DNA of 35,997 bases, from NCBI RefSeq assembly GCF_001458595.1, contig NZ_LN890328.1:3117492-3153488 (forward strand). Direction: 5' to 3'. The DNA comes from Clostridium neonatale (GTDB lineage: Bacteria; Bacillota; Clostridia; Clostridiales; Clostridiaceae). The translations under genes and the position numbers were made by a program. Shown here piece after piece: positions 31,645 to 35,997 of this stretch (position 1 is its first letter; each line of letters begins with the position of its first letter). The notes under the pieces were generated by a model. The model ran no database searches, was not told the DNA's origin, and saw only the letters and a program-made list of their open reading frames with translations.

Positions 31645-31703
31645 AAAAAAAGACTGATGAGTTTTAATATTATTGCCATATCCAAACTCTCAGTTCTTTT
31701 TTT
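31645..31703. terminator. Bidirectional terminator between the HAD and parvulin genes
   Basis: An imperfect stem of AAAAAAGACTGATGAGTTT with AAACTCTCAGTTCTTTTTT around a loop of about 20 nt. T-runs flank both sides and the genes converge here. Confidence 0.75.
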
Positions 31704-31716
31704 ATTTATTAAATAT

Positions 31717-32463
31717 TTATTTTCTTTCTACACCATATTTATTTTCTAATTCTGATAAAATTTCACCGTATTTTTTATGTTGTCTTTCTTGTAATAATTG
31801 ATTTATAACTGAATCTTTAACTTCATCAAAACTCTTTGCAGAAGCTTCATTCTTCTCTTCAACTAATACTAAATGATATCCAAATTGAGTCTTAACCGGA
31901 TTAGTTACTACCCCTATTTCTGATTCGAATGCTGCTTTTTCAAATTCAGGAACCATCATTCCTTTTGAGAATGCTCCTAAATTTCCGCCTTGTTCTTTTG
32001 AAGGACATGTAGAATACTTTTTAGCTGCTTCTTCAAATGTTAATGATCCATTTGTGATTTCTTCTTTGATTTTAGAAGCTTCTTCTTCCGTAGTAACTAG
32101 TATATGTTTAGCTGATACAGTTGCTGGTTCAGAAAATGCATCCTTATTTTCTTCATAATATTTGTTAGCTTCTTCATCTGTTATAGTTATATCTGCTAAG
32201 ACCTTATTTATAGCCATAGACGTTAATACCTCTTTTGCTATAGCTTCCATTTGCATTTTATATTCTTCTGTTTGATCTAATGCAATTTCTTTTCCGAATT
32301 TATTCATTAATTCAAATGATATTAATTGTTCTAATAATTGTTTTTTTCCTTGTTCACTTTGAAACATTGCTCTTCTGTCTTCTGGATATCTGTTTATTAC
32401 AGCATTTAAGTCCTTTTCTGTTATTTCATAACCTGCAGCAACTGCTAACACTTTATTTTCCAT
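31717..32463 (-). CDS. Parvulin-type peptidyl-prolyl isomerase (PpiC/SurA domain), cytoplasmic form
   Basis: A 248-residue foldase. An N-terminal helical SurA-like region (about 1-105) is followed by one parvulin domain (about 113-205: VSAKHILVTTEEEA, FEEAAKKYSTCPSKEQGGNLGAFSKGMMVPEFE, TQFGYHLVLVEEK). The catalytic-fold histidines are intact. It is often called PrsA, but no signal peptide or lipobox is present; the protein starts MENKVLAVAAGYEITEKDL, so it should stay in the cytoplasm. AAAGGAGAA precedes the ATG. It is divergent from ung, with its own promoter. Confidence 0.92.
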   Translation of the reverse strand: MENKVLAVAAGYEITEKDLNAVINRYPEDRRAMFQSEQGKKQLLEQLISFELMNKFGKEIALDQTEEYKMQMEAIAKEVLTSMAINKVLADITITDEEANKYYEENKDAFSEPATVSAKHILVTTEEEASKIKEEITNGSLTFEEAAKKYSTCPSKEQGGNLGAFSKGMMVPEFEKAAFESEIGVVTNPVKTQFGYHLVLVEEKNEASAKSFDEVKDSVINQLLQERQHKKYGEILSELENKYGVERK

Positions 32464-32501
32464 GTGAATTCTCCTTTAAAATAAAATTTATATACCTTTT
32501 C

Positions 32502-32530
32502 ATTTTAACAGTATATACATATACTAACAA
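32502..32530 (-). promoter_or_regulatory. Promoter of the parvulin gene
   Basis: -35 TTGTTA (32525-32530), a 17-bp spacer ending in TGT (extended -10) and -10 TAAAAT (32502-32507). The spacer contains the near-palindrome GTATATACATATAC. Confidence 0.65.
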
Positions 32531-32574
32531 GAATATAATAAATTTATTGCCTTTTTTTGATCAAAAATATGTTT

Positions 32575-32604
32575 TTGTATATACATTCTCCAAAGTGTTA
32601 TAAT
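32575..32604 (+). promoter_or_regulatory. Promoter of ung
   Basis: -35 TTGTAT (32575-32580), an 18-bp spacer ending in TGT and consensus -10 TATAAT (32599-32604). The predicted start is about 12 nt before the ATG, so the leader is very short. A perfect 14-bp palindrome TTTTTGATCAAAAA (32554-32567) lies just upstream. Confidence 0.65.
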
Positions 32605-32622
32605 AACCATGGGTGATATTTT

Positions 32623-33300
32623 ATGTCTGAAATACTAAAAAACGATTGGAAAAACTATTTAAATACTGAATTTGAAAAAGACTATTATTTAAAATTAAGA
32701 GAATTTTTAAAAAACGAATATAATTCCAAAGTAATTTATCCTAATATGTATGATTTATTTAATGCCTTACATTTTACAAGTTATGAGGATACAAAGGTTG
32801 TCATATTAGGCCAAGATCCATATCACGGGCCTAAACAAGCACACGGATTAAGTTTTTCTGTTAACCCTGGAGTTAAGACACCACCATCTTTAGTTAATAT
32901 TTATAAAGAACTACATGATGATTTAGGTTGTTATATTCCTAATAATGGCTACTTAAAGAAATGGGCTGATCAAGGAGTATTATTATTAAATACAGTATTA
33001 AGCGTAAGAGCTGGTGAAGCCAATTCTCATAGAAATAAAGGATGGGAACAATTCACTAATAGAGTTATAGAAGTTCTAAACCAAAAAGAAACTCCTATAG
33101 TATTTATATTATGGGGTAATAATGCTATATCAAAAACTAGTTTAATAACAAATCCAAAGCATTTTATAATTAAATCAGTACATCCTAGTCCTTTGTCTGC
33201 ATCAAGAGGATTCTTTGGTAGTAAACCTTTTTCTAAAGCAAATGAGTTTTTGATATCAACAAATCAAAAACCTATTGATTGGCAAATAGAAAATATTTAA
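32623..33300 (+). CDS. ung: Uracil-DNA glycosylase, family 1
   Basis: Base-excision enzyme that removes uracil from DNA. 225 residues, full length. The water-activating loop GQDPYHGP (catalytic Asp65), the uracil-binding LLNTVLSVRAGEANSH, WGNNA, and the minor-groove loop HPSPLSASRGFFG (catalytic His about 187) are intact. The ribosome site GGGTGATATTTT precedes ATG 32623; another ATG at 32609 is out of frame. DUF3785 follows after 25 bp in the same direction and probably shares the transcript. Confidence 0.97.
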   Translation: MSEILKNDWKNYLNTEFEKDYYLKLREFLKNEYNSKVIYPNMYDLFNALHFTSYEDTKVVILGQDPYHGPKQAHGLSFSVNPGVKTPPSLVNIYKELHDDLGCYIPNNGYLKKWADQGVLLLNTVLSVRAGEANSHRNKGWEQFTNRVIEVLNQKETPIVFILWGNNAISKTSLITNPKHFIIKSVHPSPLSASRGFFGSKPFSKANEFLISTNQKPIDWQIENI

Positions 33301-33325
33301 TATTATTAATAATGGAGGAAATTCA

Positions 33326-33733
33326 ATGAATTATACATTTACTTTCAAAGATAAAGAATATGTATTATCAAAAGAAAACTGTGAAGGAATTTTTTTTAAT
33401 GATGATGAAATAGAAAATTTTAATTTAGAATTAATATTAGATATATTAATTAACTCTGACGAAGTTGATTTTTCAAAAGAATATTATACTGGACAATGTA
33501 CCTGTAAGAAGCAAGAGCCATTAAACAAAGCTTATTGCTATTTAGAATATCATTTCTATATTTATACAAAAGATGATAAATACATTATTAGCACTATTTC
33601 TAGTGATTATGAAAACACTTCCTTCAATAAATTATTTAGCACAGGAAAAATTGATAATAGTTATATTGTCAGCATTGCTGTATGTCCTGAATGTGGGACT
33701 TATTCTATTGAAGTTAATCAATGTGAAGTATAA
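33326..33733 (+). CDS. DUF3785 family protein
   Basis: A 135-residue soluble clostridial protein of unknown function. It has an acidic first half (FFNDDEIENFNLELILDILINSDEVDFS) and four cysteines arranged as CTC near residue 58-60 and CPEC near residue 118-121, which could bind a metal ion. No signal peptide or membrane span. TGGAGGAA lies 6 nt before the ATG. It follows ung by 25 bp and has its own terminator, so the two form a short operon. Confidence 0.82.
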   Translation: MNYTFTFKDKEYVLSKENCEGIFFNDDEIENFNLELILDILINSDEVDFSKEYYTGQCTCKKQEPLNKAYCYLEYHFYIYTKDDKYIISTISSDYENTSFNKLFSTGKIDNSYIVSIAVCPECGTYSIEVNQCEV

Positions 33734-33782
33734 AAAACAAATTTATGTACATAACAATAATAAGTATTTAATTAAATCAAGT

Positions 33783-33823
33783 AATAGAATGCATTAAACC
33801 TAATAAATGCATTCTATTTTTAT
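33783..33823 (+). terminator. Terminator of the ung-DUF3785 operon
   Basis: A 13-bp perfect stem (AATAGAATGCATT with AATGCATTCTATT), a 10-nt loop and a TTTTTA tail. Confidence 0.85.
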
Positions 33824-33840
33824 AAACTATTTTCAAATAT

Positions 33841-33869
33841 AAAAAAGCACTAACATACGTTAGTGCTTT

Positions 33870-33870
<1 letters not shown>
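33841..33870 (-). terminator. Terminator of the 5S rRNA-tRNA-Phe unit
   Basis: A GCACTAAC / GTTAGTGC stem, extended by A-T pairs, with a 4-nt loop. On the minus strand it begins directly at the CCA end of tRNA-Phe and ends in TTTTTT. Confidence 0.88.
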
Positions 33871-33945
<75 letters not shown>

Positions 33946-33950
33946 ATATT

Positions 33951-34067
33951 ACCTGGCAACGTCCTACTCTCCCACACAGTTTCCCATGCAGTACCATCGG
34001 CGCTATAGACCTTAACTTTCCTGTTCGGAATGGGAAGGAGTGTTACCTCTATGCCGTCATCACCAGA
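33951..34067 (-). rRNA. rrf: 5S ribosomal RNA
   Basis: About 117 nt on the minus strand. Recognisable 5S features include the central CCATTCCGAACAGGAAAGTT (loops B and C), CGCCGATGGTACTGC and TGGGAGAGTAGGACGTTGCC, with the terminal helix CTGG/CCAG closing both ends. The exact ends are uncertain by 1-3 nt. There is no 23S or 16S gene upstream; a dedicated promoter lies there instead. Confidence 0.93.
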
Positions 34068-34078
34068 TCACAAGTAGT

Positions 34079-34107
34079 ATTATATCGAGATAATAATATT
34101 ATGTCAA
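34079..34107 (-). promoter_or_regulatory. Perfect consensus promoter of the 5S-tRNA-Phe unit
   Basis: -35 TTGACA (34102-34107), a 17-bp spacer and -10 TATAAT (34079-34084), with no deviation from the sigma-A consensus. The predicted start near 34072 leaves a leader of about 5 nt before 5S. Confidence 0.9.
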
Positions 34108-34300
34108 CACATTTTTTAAAAGTTTTTTATTTTTTATATAAATACTGTTATCTAACTAAACTTCTATCTCTATATTTAATGTTTCTAAACTCAATTTTTT
34201 CTTTATTGAATAATTTATATATTTCATTAATATTATTTTTTATATGCTGAAATTTTTACCTAATGAAATCAATACTTTTAATGTATTAATTTATAATAAA

Positions 34301-34357
34301 AGAAGAGCTAAAATAAACTGATTTTAATATCAACCAATTTTTATGCTCTACTCTTAT
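34301..34357 (-). terminator. Probable terminator after the Gfo/Idh/MocA gene
   Basis: An imperfect stem-loop: AGAGC on the minus strand pairs with GCTCT about 45 nt later, with A/T pairs and a TTGAT/ATCAG inner stem, followed by TCTTTTATT. Confidence 0.5.
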
Positions 34358-34389
34358 CTATCTAACCACTTGTTCATTTTATTATAGTA

Positions 34390-35361
34390 TTATTCTTCGA
34401 AAGGATACTTAATTCCCCAATTATTTCTTAATTTATCCATTAATCTCATTATTATAAGTGTCTCTGAATGTGGCATTTCAATGCATTCTAATTCTCCATT
34501 CTTTATTGCCTTAATAGAAGCTTCCACCTCATATTCATATCCTGTTATTTGCTTTGGAGTCTTATATTCATCAATTAAATTTCCATCTAATGAATATATC
34601 TTTATCCCTTCACAATTATTGATATTCTCAACTTCAATATAACCTTTACTACCATATATAATTCCTCTTCTATCAGTACGTGACATCATGGTGCTATGAA
34701 GAATCGCCATTCTATTATTCTCATAATATAATGTTATACTATTTTGCGCATCCACGCCTGTATCAGTTTTTATTACAGTTGATGATATATCTTTTATGTT
34801 ATTTCCAAAAACCATAGATGCAAAATTAAGCGTGTACACCCCTACATCAAGTAAAGACCCTCCCGCAAGATTTGGGTCAACAAGTCTTGGAACATTATTG
34901 ATTCTATATCCTAAATTAGCTGTTAATGAGTGCAACTCACCTATTACATCACTCTCTAATATATCATCTAAAGTTTTTCTCATTGGCATATATCTAGTCC
35001 ATATAGCTTCAGTAATAAATAGATTTTTTTCTTTTGCAATTTCAAATAATTCTTCTGCCTGCTTTTCATTTATAGTAAAAGCTTTTTCGCAAAGTACATG
35101 TTTTCCGTTATTCAAACAAAGCTTAGCATGTTCATAATGTAATGAATGTGGTGTTGCAATATATACAAGCTCTACTTCTGGATCTTTTATCATTTCCTCA
35201 TAAGACCCATATGCTTTAATAACTCGAAATTCTTTTGCAAATTCCTGTGATTTTTTATAATCTCTTGATGCTATTGCATAATTTGTAGCATTATCCATTT
35301 TACTTATTGTATAGGCCATTTGCCTTGCTATTGAGCCTGCACCTAATATTCCAATATTCAT
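34390..35361 (-). CDS. Gfo/Idh/MocA family NAD(P)-dependent oxidoreductase
   Basis: A 323-residue dehydrogenase. The Rossmann start is MNIGILGAGSIARQMAYTI; the nicotinamide/substrate segment is VYIATPHSLHYEHAKLCLNNGKHVLCEKAFTIN with the conserved EK; then AIWTRYMP and GGSLLDVGVYTLNFA. This pattern is that of the subgroup containing dihydrodiol and D-xylose dehydrogenases. The substrate is unknown. GGAGG lies 8 nt before ATG 35361; an in-frame start five codons upstream overlaps this site. It is more than 10 kb from the wbp-like genes and looks unlike WbpB, so I do not link them. Confidence 0.9.
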   Translation of the reverse strand: MNIGILGAGSIARQMAYTISKMDNATNYAIASRDYKKSQEFAKEFRVIKAYGSYEEMIKDPEVELVYIATPHSLHYEHAKLCLNNGKHVLCEKAFTINEKQAEELFEIAKEKNLFITEAIWTRYMPMRKTLDDILESDVIGELHSLTANLGYRINNVPRLVDPNLAGGSLLDVGVYTLNFASMVFGNNIKDISSTVIKTDTGVDAQNSITLYYENNRMAILHSTMMSRTDRRGIIYGSKGYIEVENINNCEGIKIYSLDGNLIDEYKTPKQITGYEYEVEASIKAIKNGELECIEMPHSETLIIMRLMDKLRNNWGIKYPFEE

Positions 35362-35442
35362 ATAAATTTCCTCCATTTTATTTTCTTAAATATAAATTAC
35401 TCTAGTTTAATATAAGTATTTTCATAGATTAATCTATTTTTT

Positions 35443-35613
35443 CTACTCATTTACTCCAATAATATCTTGTAATTCCTCTTTACTTACAGCATGATGATTT
35501 CCACAATTATTTCCAAAATACATTCCGTTCTTAATAGGTGCAATTAAAAAGCCTGCTACTACACCTCCCAAAAAACAGGATATCCCTAATAATATCTTTT
35601 CATTTTTTTTCAT
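35443..35613 (-). CDS. Small YtxH-like membrane protein
   Basis: A 56-residue open frame with GGAGG 9 nt before its ATG. It starts with a charged MKKNEK, then one hydrophobic span rich in small residues (ILLGISCFLGGVVAGFLIAP), and a short soluble tail with GNNCGNHHAVSKEELQDIIG. The GxxxG-rich helix ending in AP followed by Lys/Gly resembles YtxH proteins, though it is shorter. A Cys and two His in the tail might bind a metal. Function unknown. The start signal, codon pattern and isolation between two larger genes support a real gene. Confidence 0.7.
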   Translation of the reverse strand: MKKNEKILLGISCFLGGVVAGFLIAPIKNGMYFGNNCGNHHAVSKEELQDIIGVNE

Positions 35614-35761
35614 AATAGATTTCCTCCGATGAAATATTTATAAATCTATTATACATTAATTAAATAAATTCTTATCTATATTTCAAACGTCAGTTTATTT
35701 TATTTTTTTATTTATTTGTGACATAATAAAATTAATAAATACAATTTATGGAGATGATTTA

Positions 35762-35997
35762 ATGAATACTAAAATAGAACAATTAACTCAAATTTTAAAA
35801 GAAAGTAAAAATATAGTATTCTTCGGTGGCGCTGGAGTAAGTACTGAATCTAATATTCCAGATTTCAGAAGTTCAAATGGATTATGGAATGAGAATCTTA
35901 AAATAAATTTCACTCCTGAACAACTTGTATCTCATACATTCTTTATGAAATATCCAGATGAATTTTTTAAATTCTATAAGGACAAATTAATCTATCC
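35762..35997 (+). CDS. Sirtuin (NAD-dependent protein deacylase), N-terminus only
   Basis: The first 78 codons of a CobB/Sir2 family protein running off the right edge. The NAD-binding motif FFGGAGVSTESNIPDFRSSNGLW is clear and is followed by the expected helical region (EQLVSHTFFMKYPDEFFKFYKDKLIYP). Asn replaces the more common Gly in the SGIPDF segment. Sirtuins remove acyl groups from lysines using NAD+. GGAGATGATTTA precedes the ATG, and a weak promoter (TTGTGA, 18 bp, TACAAT) lies just upstream. It is divergent from the small YtxH-like gene. Confidence 0.93.
   Translation, partial: MNTKIEQLTQILKESKNIVFFGGAGVSTESNIPDFRSSNGLWNENLKINFTPEQLVSHTFFMKYPDEFFKFYKDKLIY

Larger units (their letters stand above)
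34068..34389. other. 322-bp intergenic region between 5S rRNA and the oxidoreductase gene
   Basis: Contains the 5S promoter at its left end and a probable terminator hairpin for the oxidoreductase gene at 34301-34357. The middle (34110-34300) is AT-rich. I see no gene and no remnant of 23S rRNA. Confidence 0.75.

Noticed and set aside
34390..35361. The Gfo/Idh/MocA oxidoreductase as the missing WbpB
   Set aside because: It belongs to the same superfamily as WbpB, but its motifs (AIWTRYMP, GGSLLDVGVY) match the dihydrodiol/xylose dehydrogenase subgroup and it is over 10 kb away in an unrelated context.

Overview
This window is AT-rich chromosomal DNA from a spore-forming, low-GC Firmicute, almost certainly Clostridium sensu stricto. 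The pointers are the uvrB-uvrA / minJ / ctp / ftsX-ftsE neighbourhood, a split transketolase, a GerS-like protein beside MazEF, a short AbrB with a cysteine-rich tail, clostridial DUF3785, DUF1836 and (probably) DUF6514 proteins, and strong GGAGG ribosome binding sites before nearly every gene. The species cannot be fixed from the sequence alone. I see no transposase, prophage, integrase or CRISPR array. It reads as core chromosome with one probable accessory cassette (the wbp genes).

Layout. 1-6.7 kb (minus): the start of a SEDS-family cell-wall polymerase, an FHA-domain membrane protein, then uvrA and uvrB, with a LexA-type box just downstream of the uvrB promoter. 6.9-11.1 kb (minus): ftsE-ftsX-ctp(S41)-PDZ membrane protein, a block syntenic with Bacillus ftsE-ftsX-ctpB-minJ. 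11.4-14.2 kb (minus): a YitT-family membrane protein and the two halves of transketolase. 14.4-18.2 kb (minus): DUF6514-like gene, acpS, nnr, GerS-like protein, then a MazE-like antitoxin and MazF. 18.5-20 kb (minus): a candidate small RNA, a tail-less SSB and a YihY-family membrane protein. 20.2-23.4 kb (minus): wbpE-wbpD-wbpA-like nucleotide-sugar genes. 23.6-26.6 kb (minus): an XPD/DinG-type helicase fused to a PD-(D/E)XK nuclease, and a DUF1836 regulator. 27.2 kb (+): abrB behind tandem promoters and a Spo0A box. 27.5-30.5 kb (minus): rsmI, a TrmN6-like methyltransferase and an NlpC/P60 hydrolase. 30.8-33.7 kb: tRNA-Pro, a HAD phosphatase, a parvulin (minus), ung and DUF3785. 33.8-34.1 kb (minus): a 5S rRNA-tRNA-Phe unit with its own consensus promoter and no 16S/23S. 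34.4-36 kb: a Gfo/Idh/MocA oxidoreductase and a 56-residue YtxH-like protein (minus), then the start of a sirtuin (+).

Themes. Several genes serve envelope growth and division: SEDS polymerase, FtsEX, MinJ-like protein, S41 protease and a CwlO/PcsB-like hydrolase that could be the FtsEX client. Genome maintenance is represented by UvrAB, Ung, SSB and the helicase-nuclease. Sporulation and transition-state links are AbrB with its 0A box, the GerS-like protein and MazEF. The observations most worth following up are the RHH-less MazE, the orphan 5S-tRNA-Phe unit, the helicase-nuclease fusion, the wbp cassette lacking wbpB, the candidate small RNA, the palindromic element near 1 kb and the abrB control region. 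None of these is proven to be a new system by sequence reading alone.
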